Of a stretch of DNA of 64,000 bases, positions 9,601 to 16,801 are shown one piece after another; the first letter of the stretch is position 1; each line of letters begins with the position of its first letter. The position numbers and the translations under genes are program-made. The stretch spans positions 1 through 64,000 of the forward strand of contig JBGAUL010000001.1 in the NCBI GenBank assembly GCA_044228685.1. The letters run 5' to 3'. Source of the DNA: JBBATK01 sp044228685. Lineage in GTDB: Bacteria > Bacteroidota > Ignavibacteria > Kapaibacteriales > NICIL-2. The notes beneath the pieces are model-generated. The model did no database searches. It worked only from the letters and a program-made list of their open reading frames with translations, and was not told where the DNA came from.

Positions 9601-11331
9601 TATGCGCCAAATCAACTCACGCAGGTCAATCCGTTTGTAAGTATAGTTAATCATAGCGCCAAGGATTTGTCTAGTTTCAGAGTAAAAGTGCAGATAGTTA
9701 ACCTTCTGGACACGGCACTCATTGACCATCCTAACTATGTATTTCAAAATGGAGACTACGGGCCTGATTCTCTGTATATAGCAAGAGTTTACTCGAGAAG
9801 TGTCACCGTACCTTTTTTGCCATCCGGCTTCAATATTGAACTTCCCTTTCCAACTTGTGATATCAGGTCAAAGCTTCATTCGATAAAGGACACGCTTTAC
9901 CCCAAAGCCATTTGTCGAGTTCCGGGTGGTGATCTAAATCCGCTCAATGACCAAATGCAGCGACTGGTTCCATTTTCAATTGGCTCGTCTAGCTCATATT
10001 TCTCTTCGACTGCACAGAGTCAAGTTAGTTCTCTCTACGACATCAAGCGCAGTCAATACTTCAGTGATGGAATAGATCAGTTCGGAGATACCTTGACAGG
10101 CTTGGCTCGTAGCGGTCAGATTGCAGTGCGCTACTCTCTTCAAGACGACAGCGTGGCGGGCTTTCAGGCATATTTTTCATCGTCCAATCCAGGTGCCACG
10201 CCAATTGTTTTTTCTATCTATAGAGATAGCGCCGGAGTGCCTGAGTCGCAGCCCATCCCCGGTTCAGAATTGAATACATGGCGAGGTGTCGACTACAGTG
10301 GTTTCGCGCATTTCGATACGCTTAGTCTGTACACATACAAAAAACCACTACGATTGGCTCAAGGAAATTACTGGTTCGCAGTTGGTTTGAATTCTTTCAC
10401 GCACTTGCAATTAGGAGCCACTGACGACAGAGGAGGCACCCAGAAAGTTGAGTCGAATTGGGTCAATTTGAATCGAGAATTCCGTCGCATGAACCGAGCG
10501 GGCAAATGGATCAATGATTGGCCGGTTGCAACTGAGCTTGGGTTTAGAACAGGAAAATGGACTCTGACTTTGGGGAACGGTACGCAGGCTTTGTATCAAG
10601 TGCGCGACCAGAGAGGTACGATTGGTGCTGAGCAGAGTCTGACTAATGGAACGCTTATGCCAATGCTACGTCCGTACTTCGCACGCGGACCTGAAGTGCC
10701 AAAGAACTCAGTACCGGTTGAGATTATTGATTTTAGTGGCGAGGTTCGAGATTACAATGTCGATTTACGCTGGTCAACGGCATCCGAAAAATCTAATGAT
10801 GGCTTTGAGGTTGAGCGACGAGGCGAAAACTCGGATCAATTCCAAAGTGTATGCTACATACGCTCAAAAGCAGGCGCAACAGGAACCTCAGCGCAAGTCA
10901 ATCATTACAACATTAGCGACACCGACCTCACGCCCGGTGTTTATGTCTATCGTTTAATTCAACGAGATCTAGATGGCTCCACGAAGAATTGCGGAGAGCG
11001 CGTTTTCAAAATTGAATCTCAAACATCCGTCGCAGAAGATCTTCGAATTGAGAGTGTCAGTCCTCAACCTATTCGTGAAGCGGCGTCGATTGCTATCTAT
11101 CAACCTGCCGCGGGCAGAGTCCGTGTAGAACTCTTTAGTCTGACCGGAAACTTGGTTGCTACAATTCGAGATGAGTTTCGTGAGAATGGTCGATACCGAT
11201 TCACTTGGAACAAAAGCTCATCTGCTAAAAGTTCTTCCGATCACAATCCAATCGATCTGTCCGCCGGCCTGTATTTGATAAGAGTATCGTGCAACGCCGA
11301 GTCTGTTGCAAAGGTTGTTGTTGTCGAGTAG
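6646..11331 (+). CDS. Giant secreted protein with T9SS sorting domain
   Basis: The protein has about 1561 residues, an N-terminal signal peptide (hydrophobic core LIFCLTLFLLCAVF, ending near SASGA) and a C-terminal T9SS type A sorting domain (SPQPIREAASIAIYQP..., ending GLYLIRVSCNAESVAKVVVVE). It is therefore expected to be secreted and attached to the cell surface. The middle is long, beta-rich and not assignable to a known enzyme. Residues about 1365-1440 (VEIIDFSGEVRDYNVDLRWSTASE...GFEVERRG) form the Fn3-like domain typically placed before sorting domains in this phylum. GAAGGGG at 6625-6631 is spaced better for a TTG at 6637 (three more residues) than for the ATG at 6646, so the start is uncertain by nine bases. 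The gene is bracketed by copies of a composite repeat. Confidence 0.85.
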   Translation: MGQSSSISRLIFCLTLFLLCAVFTQSASGATANDKARPRHSKLGVSGVGSYPRPFQLDPANLNRDAIAPAIATGYYIVEDADTGFVRYTRKDVDKDLSDTANPNVWKTIVSGAHQLPLQSWARNAEGCCFFRNPATSTKTFALGVDSTDNAFAGPIPIGFPFVYNGIRVDSFYISTNGLIALTNRRYYYDAAGNRIEKVVDGVRSGYDLESDDSRAHLGSSALVDPTPDDFGYRCVALGLPPDTTTIVQSSTQALDGIRRANNREGGSGERTIEKLANDPALLMPIWSDLQMSVYNPATRLIDNFSKVRYKRSDDSSRLIIWCQHVCPRGKWDVFRHGIKDSSIQYAADCRPGSLNFICFDVVVIIDRQDSSVKYFITNTKGSVTVAGRTFSADQILSTNASCAVRGHARERSNSTQSPFERAQKSYSTCTIRSTSVDSVGTAQCFTVSNSESLATDPSLVNRLITFKQWKNVVRAVGCEIATHPYNSLKPFDYSQVIPSSNSKSIEVLRGDNRLGSIVPMPVFQNCSSDMQSTRGVNYQTQNIRLRCVTRIVNTSSGEVVYEDSMLVGHIYADNRTWSQRGYRVASFQTNSANGFSYAQNSSPSTEQSGVAPYQYIQLRLKPFTPSAQSAKTVEHLCMMSWAQALDTNNAILNESWHFDDTLKQDLIVVSRLKEFSTNQKVIDERSTTRFEMRDGFARPASDQWIDRGVEVVDGMLNTNSYTQTRENVAALNDSSAHLNSPVYRLNRRSLDAEFEEARGGDELCSPPLDISTLKNPVLLFQYHRGHKRESYESRWSDSVLAGPEVLYSASTSTQKTTIQKADDELRVEFLQASSDNVSNILLNAVPVISAPNWNYHSRSNSNAIVTDNPALTLYGGGGKRIGFHEQNPDSALSRIEGMRIDQYDAGKDIQWKTVAIPIPKQWLQANAAQNFRFRFRVIASNDSWPRGPEDDDDDFYIRDIVVEGNREVGDVGIVRTYLTLPCKEYAPNQLTQVNPFVSIVNHSAKDLSSFRVKVQIVNLLDTALIDHPNYVFQNGDYGPDSLYIARVYSRSVTVPFLPSGFNIELPFPTCDIRSKLHSIKDTLYPKAICRVPGGDLNPLNDQMQRLVPFSIGSSSSYFSSTAQSQVSSLYDIKRSQYFSDGIDQFGDTLTGLARSGQIAVRYSLQDDSVAGFQAYFSSSNPGATPIVFSIYRDSAGVPESQPIPGSELNTWRGVDYSGFAHFDTLSLYTYKKPLRLAQGNYWFAVGLNSFTHLQLGATDDRGGTQKVESNWVNLNREFRRMNRAGKWINDWPVATELGFRTGKWTLTLGNGTQALYQVRDQRGTIGAEQSLTNGTLMPMLRPYFARGPEVPKNSVPVEIIDFSGEVRDYNVDLRWSTASEKSNDGFEVERRGENSDQFQSVCYIRSKAGATGTSAQVNHYNISDTDLTPGVYVYRLIQRDLDGSTKNCGERVFKIESQTSVAEDLRIESVSPQPIREAASIAIYQPAAGRVRVELFSLTGNLVATIRDEFRENGRYRFTWNKSSSAKSSSDHNPIDLSAGLYLIRVSCNAESVAKVVVVE

Positions 11332-11383
11332 CGTCTTCTAGGTCTAAGGTGTAGTGAATTGGAAATGTGCTGAGATAGATCAG

Positions 11384-11715
11384 CCCGGAATAAATACCAA
11401 GCCTGATAAAATGGTCGCGGGGATTCCATGCGTTGCGCGGATAGATCCGCCCGGAATAAATTCCGGGCCTGATAATATGGTTGCGGGGATTCCAGGCGTT
11501 GTGCGGGTAGTCGGACCTTTCGTCATCGGGTAAAAAATCCTCATCTCGTGTTTGTCTAACCGAGGGAGCTGCCGTAGGGGAGCTGCCGTAGGGGAGCTGC
11601 AAAGCTCCCATGGTAAGAAACGGAGCTGCCGTAGGGGAGCTGCCGTAGGGGAGCTGCAAAGCTCCCGCCACATGATCAGCCCAGAATAAATTCCATACCT
11701 AATAATATGGTAGAG
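11384..11715 (+). repeat. Composite palindromic repeat block, right copy
   Basis: This block has the same vocabulary and the same orientation as the block at 5930-6358. The palindromic core CCCGGAATAAATTCCGGG is intact at 11450-11467, with degenerate copies at about 11384 and 11680. Tails carry gcctgataatatggttg and ggattccaggcgttgtgcggg. GTAG plus GGGAGCTGCAAAGCTCCC hairpins lie around 11595-11666, ending in the cgccacatgatcagcc junction also found at 6318-6330. Together with the left block it flanks the 1561-residue T9SS cargo gene as direct repeats. The remainder of the gap to 11853 has no visible gene. Confidence 0.85.
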
Positions 11716-11853
11716 CGGCTTCCATCTCTCGCGCAGTTTTCCAGTCCGACGTATAAACCTACCAATAGTAGCAATCACACATCATCTAGGATGTGCTGCA
11801 AACAATAGTGGATTAGAATTGCACGCGGCATCTAATGTTCGCGCATTCCATTC

Positions 11854-12399
11854 TCAATTCAACACAGCAATCGTTATCTGTGCGACGCCTTCGCGGAGCA
11901 TGTCGAGTTTTTGGGCGGCGGCGCGGGAGAGGTCGAGGATGCGGTTGTCGACGAAGGGACCGCGGTCGTTGACGCGGACGATGACGCTGCGACCGTTGCG
12001 GGTGTTGGTGACGCGGAGTATGGTTCCAAAGGGAAGAGTGCGGTGCGCTGCGGTGAGTAGATCTTGATCGAAGACCTCACCGCTGGACGTGAGGCGACCC
12101 TGGAATTCATCGCCGTAGTATGAGGCGTGGCCTGTTATAACGCCGCTACGGTTGACTTCGGTATCGGCGTTTGTTTGACCTGAATTCGTGCTCGTGTTTT
12201 CGCTAAGTCTTGCCGGATGAGGCGTCAGCGTCGTCGTCCGGGTTTTGCTGCCTGGGTACGAGGTATTACCAACGGTGCTGAAGCGCAAGGACGCTGAACA
12301 GGATTGAAGCAGACCGCTGATTGTCAGCAGAATGAGAACAATACCGAAAGAAAATGCTGAAAAATTGCCAGAATATGGCTTTTTGCGCGTGTTAAGCAT
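11854..12399 (-). CDS. RlpA-like lipoprotein (double-psi beta-barrel)
   Basis: The protein has 181 residues, with a signal peptide and lipobox LLQSC (Cys34), so it is probably an envelope lipoprotein. A Ser/Thr-rich linker follows. From about residue 88 there is a complete double-psi beta-barrel of the RlpA type: GHASYYGDEFQGRLTSSGE, then LTAAHRTLPFGTILRVTN and VRVNDRGPFVDNRILDLS. The HRTLPFGT and NDRGPF motifs and their Asp/His residues are those of RlpA lytic transglycosylases that cut peptidoglycan lacking stem peptides. There is no SPOR domain, so septal targeting is not indicated. The domain-coding part is visibly more G+C-rich than the linker. RlpA family membership is secure; activity is inferred. 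Confidence 0.92.
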   Translation of the reverse strand: MLNTRKKPYSGNFSAFSFGIVLILLTISGLLQSCSASLRFSTVGNTSYPGSKTRTTTLTPHPARLSENTSTNSGQTNADTEVNRSGVITGHASYYGDEFQGRLTSSGEVFDQDLLTAAHRTLPFGTILRVTNTRNGRSVIVRVNDRGPFVDNRILDLSRAAAQKLDMLREGVAQITIAVLN

Positions 12400-12537
12400 T
12401 GTGTGTTCGTCCTTGAAAGACTAGCTACAGAGGACTGAGCAATTCAAATGCCAGCTCGTCGTAATTTTGCCACTGTAACCTCTTTTCGGACTTGATACGT
12501 CTGAACGAGCAAGTCACCTGTTCATCTATAATATCCA

Positions 12538-13350
12538 ATGATCAACTTCTGTTTAGTGAACATTCGCCGAGTGAAGAGATTCGCCGGTCTTATGAGCTTT
12601 GTTTTAGCACTCTTGATGTGCGCGTCATCTGTGTCTGCACAAGTTTTGGAGGCAGGCGAGGAATTGACCTACGCGGTGTCATACCTGGGTATTCGCCTAG
12701 GTACCATCAAGATGATGAATGAAGGCAAGATTGACTTCAACGGACGTCAGGTTTTCAAGCTGAAAGCTGCCATCGATAGTCGTCCTGGAATCCCCTTTGT
12801 TGAAATTCACACGACCTTCGAAAGTTGGATTGATCCTTCTGCGACTTCGTCGTATCAGTTTATTGCCAATACCAAAGACGGTGACGGCTGGATGTTCGAC
12901 AAGTACGTCTTCGATTATCCGTCGAAAATTATCACAACCGAAAAGTGGTTTAATAAGGTGAAGAAGTCCGGCAAGCAATTCACCATTAGCAAGAAATACA
13001 ATGATGGTTGTTCGCTGTTCTATTGTGCGCGACAATTACTCTACGCGAAGAACACAGCTTCAGTGCCAACAATCGTTGGCGACGACACAAACACAACCAA
13101 GATCAACTTTATTGGTAAAGTTGAAGAGGTCGAAATCGACGCTTCGTCATATCCGGTTCGCACCGTGTATTTCGATGGTAACGCAGACTGGACCGGCGTC
13201 TACGGAGTAACAGGATATTTTCAGGGTTGGTTTAGTGATGATGATGCTCGCATTCCCATCAAGGCCAAAATGAAATTGTATCTTGGTAGCGCAAACATCG
13301 AACTGGTCGGTTGGAAACGTCGCGATTGGCAACCACCTCACGCTAAATAA
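12538..13350 (+). CDS. DUF3108 periplasmic protein
   Basis: This 270-residue secreted protein has a signal peptide ending SSVSAQ near residue 35. It then shows the DUF3108 signature: AGEELTYAVSYLGIRLGT at about 39-56, a long beta-rich body, and PIKAKMKLYLGSANIELV near the C terminus. DUF3108 proteins are envelope-associated and adopt a lipid-transfer-like barrel; no activity is established. The ATG at 12538 gives a normal signal peptide with a basic n-region. The stop is only five bases from the start of the MgtC-family gene, so the two are probably cotranscribed. The gene is divergent from the RlpA-like lipoprotein. Confidence 0.88.
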   Translation: MINFCLVNIRRVKRFAGLMSFVLALLMCASSVSAQVLEAGEELTYAVSYLGIRLGTIKMMNEGKIDFNGRQVFKLKAAIDSRPGIPFVEIHTTFESWIDPSATSSYQFIANTKDGDGWMFDKYVFDYPSKIITTEKWFNKVKKSGKQFTISKKYNDGCSLFYCARQLLYAKNTASVPTIVGDDTNTTKINFIGKVEEVEIDASSYPVRTVYFDGNADWTGVYGVTGYFQGWFSDDDARIPIKAKMKLYLGSANIELVGWKRRDWQPPHAK

Positions 13351-13355
13351 ATGCT

Positions 13356-14006
13356 ATGCCTGATCATGGAATGTTCTTGCTGAACGAAAACGCACTCAAG
13401 CTGTTGTTGTCTGTGCTTGTTGGTGGACTCATCGGTATCGAGCGCGAATACAGTTCGAAGGCAGCAGGATTCCGAACGATCATTCTTATTAGCATCGGCT
13501 CAACTCTCTTTACCATTCTGTCAATGCAGTTGGGTAAGGGAATGAACGATGATCGCATCGCAGCAAACATTATCACCGGCATCGGTTTTATCGGGGCCGG
13601 TGTTGTTTTTAAAGATGGTTTGTCGATTACCGGTATTACTACAGCCGCCAGTATCTGGTCAACCGCAGCCCTCGGAATGGCCATCGGTAGCGGCTCCTAC
13701 GAATTGGCCTTTGTGGGATTGGCCCTCGTCATCGTCGTCCTCTCGCTCTTCGAATACGTCCAAAACTGGATTGACTCCATCCACCTCGTGCGCAGTTACC
13801 GCATAGCACTCCATCCGGATGTCGGAACTCGTCATGAATTGGAAAATGCACTGAGAGAAATCAAGCTGGGATTTTCGCACAAAAAGGAAACGAAGTCTGA
13901 TGATTGCGTGATATGCATCATCGATGTCTACGGTCGTCGCACGAAAGTCAATAGCTTCAACTCATTCCTCCTCGACTACAAAGGCGTGAAGTCCTTCGAA
14001 TGCTGA
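13356..14006 (+). CDS. MgtC/SapB family membrane protein
   Basis: The 216-residue protein carries the MgtC signature. GGLIGIEREYSSKAAGFRT lies at about 18-36, followed by ITGIGFIGAGVVFK and ITGITTAASIWSTAALGMAIG. Four to five membrane helices fill residues about 8-135 and a small ACT-like cytoplasmic domain follows. MgtC proteins modulate F-type ATPase activity, phosphate uptake or magnesium homeostasis in pathogens; in environmental bacteria the role is less clear. The length is normal. It follows the DUF3108 gene with a five-base gap. The ATG at 13351 is in another frame, and the ATG at 13356 is used here. Family assignment is firm. Confidence 0.93.
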   Translation: MPDHGMFLLNENALKLLLSVLVGGLIGIEREYSSKAAGFRTIILISIGSTLFTILSMQLGKGMNDDRIAANIITGIGFIGAGVVFKDGLSITGITTAASIWSTAALGMAIGSGSYELAFVGLALVIVVLSLFEYVQNWIDSIHLVRSYRIALHPDVGTRHELENALREIKLGFSHKKETKSDDCVICIIDVYGRRTKVNSFNSFLLDYKGVKSFEC

Positions 14007-14060
14007 GTAACGCTACAGCTACAGCTCAAACACTCAACTACCCAATCAAACACCAAAGCA

Positions 14061-16556
14061 CTATCGATGCTCAAAGCGTCGCACCATGGTGTGGTGTTCT
14101 GTTTGCACGCAGATTACATAGCTGCCAATAGCTAGCGAGCTGAGGTTGATGTGCATGGTGTTTCCACCGCGACATTCAATCTCTTGTACACTACCAAGCA
14201 CTGAGCTGATGCGGATGCTACGAATGTTTTCAGCGCACTCGACGATGAGTTCGTCATGACTTGGATTCGGATAGCAGCGGTAGGCATCGTCGTTATCTGT
14301 GACATCAACAGTACCGACAACAAGATCATCACTCACAGCCGAGCAACCACTTGAACGATCCACGACCTGAACTTTGTAGCGTCCAGCAGCAACTGCACGA
14401 ATACTGCTGAGCTTTGTAGCCTCAAGTAAAATTTGGTTGTTGTAATACCAACTGTAGACAACGTTTGCAATGACCGGTGCTATGATGGAGTCGTTGCTGA
14501 AGTGTAGGGTCGGCTTGACAGGTTGAGGATTCACAACGACGAACACGGTGTCCGTACTAAACGTAGCGCCTTGCGGTGTTACAACATGAAGCACAAATGC
14601 ATAGCGTCCGCTGTTGTTGAAGGTGCGAGTGATTGATGAAGTGCTGTCACCATCCGACCATTGATAGCTCTTATACCCGGTCTTCGAACTTCGTAGCGTC
14701 ACCGTTGCGCCTTCGCATAGCGTCGTTGTTGGACTCATGATGATTTGCGGACGTGCTACTTCAATGCTGCTGTACGAATATTCCTTGGTCGAAATATTTC
14801 CAGCATTGTCGCTTGCTTCCAGAATTGCATGCGCATCATTCTTCGTATCAATAACGTCTAGACTAAAGGTCGTGGACACCGTAGTTATACCGCTAATAGT
14901 CGGGGTTGTCAGTTTGTAATTCGCCGAGCCATTCTGCAGTCGAATGTATTTCAAATTTGAGCGAAGTGTTGAGTCGTTGGGAAGATCAGTCACAACGCCA
15001 TAATTCATTGTACCACTTTGCGTACTGTGAATTGTCGGTGCGATACTGTCGAGATCTTGTAGCAAGCTGTTGCCTGCAACACCTACTGCTCGACCGAAGG
15101 CAGCGTTCTTGTCGCCGCCGTATGTGTAGCACATAAAGGGCAGCGGACAACGCATAGCGTAGCTGCCGGCCTTGAGTTTAATCTCGCGATAGATCCAGCG
15201 ACGTCCGTTTGACAGACATGGGTACACATCAGATTTCGTGTAAGCAGAACCAAAAGCAGCGCTGAAAGTGGTCCATTGCATTTGACCGTTCATGAGTTGA
15301 CCAAACTCAAGCGATGCAGGAATAGCATCTTGAGCATCAAGAGGAATTTGTACTCCAACGATTTGATTGCTGAAGTCAGCGCGGAGATCGTTGCTTATCA
15401 CAAACTGAACTTCAGTGTAAAATCGTTGAGTAGGAATGAGCTGCATTGAAAATGGCATCGAAGCCACATCGTCGTCTTCAATACCCGGGTTGTACACTGT
15501 CATACCAATTGCTTTGTCGCCACTAATATTGACCAGGTTGTTTCCTGCTCCGTCTACGCGCTGGTAAATCCAACCGCGACCTTCCTGGCCGCCTACAGTT
15601 TGCACTGTTTTGTAGTAGGAGCAATTGTAACTCACCTTCGTGTTGGGCTCAGCCGCAAAGATCCTCATCATAAATCCGTTGCCCCGAGCATTATAGCGAG
15701 GAACGATGTACTCCTTCTCCCATCGCTCCATGGGTAGTTGCATCTCTGCTGTGTAATTACACCAACGCAGTGTTGAAGGCACGTTCGCGCATTGACAGCC
15801 TGATATCACAGCCACCGGATGGTTTGCAGAGATGGTGCTTCCGCTGAGATCACCTTCTTTAGAAGTGAATGAGCTGCCAATGATCCAGATGTCGCCTCTG
15901 TTGAGAGTGAAGGTGGCGGTCTGACCCGGATGGAGTTTTCCCGGACTAACAGTAACAGAAGGTCCGCCCATAGTAAAGCTGACTTGTGTCTGATTCTCTA
16001 CTCCACAAATACAGATTTGACTCGAAGCCCCTGCTGTTCCATACATCCACGACATATCAGCCAAAGACTCACAGTTGTAGCGCAGACCAAGATTCTGCAC
16101 CGGAAACACTTGTATTGATTCACCCTGCGCGTTTGCTGATAGACGATAGTTGGAAGAGAGATGAATGGGCACCGTTGAGTTTACGATGATTGCATCCAGC
16201 GACCACACTTGCTCAGCCGGATAGTTGGAGTTATTTGGCTTCGAAAAAGGAAAGGCAATGTTCGCCGGTACTTCAACAATGTTCTGTTCGTATGCCTTTA
16301 CAGCTTTGCTTACTTGCCAGCCTTTGCTCTCTACTTTTACAGTTACTACACCGTTGCTCTCGGCGTTCATTTGCAAAAACACAGATCCACTGCTGTCCGT
16401 GCTACTAAAGTATGGAGGCATCGTAAAGATGAACTCCGTACCCATAACCGACTTGCCCTGGGTTGTTGCACTTGGCGTCGTTGATTGAACCGGTGCTGCT
16501 GACAGCGATTTGCTCAAAACGAGGAGACAGATGAGTAGTCCGTGCAAACTTTTCAT
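14061..16556 (-). CDS. IgGFc-binding-like secreted protein with T9SS sorting domain
   Basis: The ATG at 16556 follows AAGGG by a proper distance and starts a clear signal peptide (MKSLHGLLICLLVLSKSLSA), so 30 upstream residues in the open frame are discounted. The mature 831-residue protein begins with MGTEFIFTMPPYF. It carries the pattern of the IgGFc-binding-like domain, GSTISANHPVAVISGCQC...EMQLPMERWEKEYIVPRY, at about residues 50-480. A Cys-rich insertion and an immunoglobulin/PKD-like domain follow (TLCEGATVTLRSSKTGYKSYQWSDG), and the T9SS sorting domain begins at YPNPSHDELIVE. Related domains occur in surface and adhesion proteins. This is the third of three minus-strand cargo genes and its role is probably adhesion or surface coating. 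Confidence 0.82.
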   Translation of the reverse strand: MKSLHGLLICLLVLSKSLSAAPVQSTTPSATTQGKSVMGTEFIFTMPPYFSSTDSSGSVFLQMNAESNGVVTVKVESKGWQVSKAVKAYEQNIVEVPANIAFPFSKPNNSNYPAEQVWSLDAIIVNSTVPIHLSSNYRLSANAQGESIQVFPVQNLGLRYNCESLADMSWMYGTAGASSQICICGVENQTQVSFTMGGPSVTVSPGKLHPGQTATFTLNRGDIWIIGSSFTSKEGDLSGSTISANHPVAVISGCQCANVPSTLRWCNYTAEMQLPMERWEKEYIVPRYNARGNGFMMRIFAAEPNTKVSYNCSYYKTVQTVGGQEGRGWIYQRVDGAGNNLVNISGDKAIGMTVYNPGIEDDDVASMPFSMQLIPTQRFYTEVQFVISNDLRADFSNQIVGVQIPLDAQDAIPASLEFGQLMNGQMQWTTFSAAFGSAYTKSDVYPCLSNGRRWIYREIKLKAGSYAMRCPLPFMCYTYGGDKNAAFGRAVGVAGNSLLQDLDSIAPTIHSTQSGTMNYGVVTDLPNDSTLRSNLKYIRLQNGSANYKLTTPTISGITTVSTTFSLDVIDTKNDAHAILEASDNAGNISTKEYSYSSIEVARPQIIMSPTTTLCEGATVTLRSSKTGYKSYQWSDGDSTSSITRTFNNSGRYAFVLHVVTPQGATFSTDTVFVVVNPQPVKPTLHFSNDSIIAPVIANVVYSWYYNNQILLEATKLSSIRAVAAGRYKVQVVDRSSGCSAVSDDLVVGTVDVTDNDDAYRCYPNPSHDELIVECAENIRSIRISSVLGSVQEIECRGGNTMHINLSSLAIGSYVICVQTEHHTMVRRFEHR

Positions 16557-16738
16557 TGTTGTGCCCTTGTATATAATTGCTTTTTGGTGATGAGGTAGAA
16601 GCCTCATGCGGCATAACATAGACACAAGAGTTTTCATCGCAAGCATTTTGAAGGACTTTTTTCGTGTTCATAATTCATTGATTAATTCTCAGTGAAATCT
16701 GTCATTTAAGAGCTGTTTTAGGGGTTCAAGACGGTTGA

Positions 16739-16773
16739 AATAAATAATCCCGTCGTTGGCGGGACGACGGGAT
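16739..16773 (-). terminator. Probable terminator after the downstream VIT-vWA gene
   Basis: The hairpin ATCCCGTCG / CGACGGGAT (arms at 16747-16755 and 16765-16773) lies just past the stop at 16802. On the minus strand it is followed by a broken T tract (TTATTTATTT). The stem is strong but the T tract is imperfect. Confidence 0.6.
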
Positions 16774-16801
16774 CGGAGGACAGTTCTGCACTATGGTTCC
16801 C

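Noticed and set aside
9034..9747. 237-codon minus-strand open frame inside the giant cargo gene
   Set aside because: It is antisense to a gene with signal peptide and sorting domain, has no ribosome-binding site and codes for a Cys/His-rich, domain-free product.
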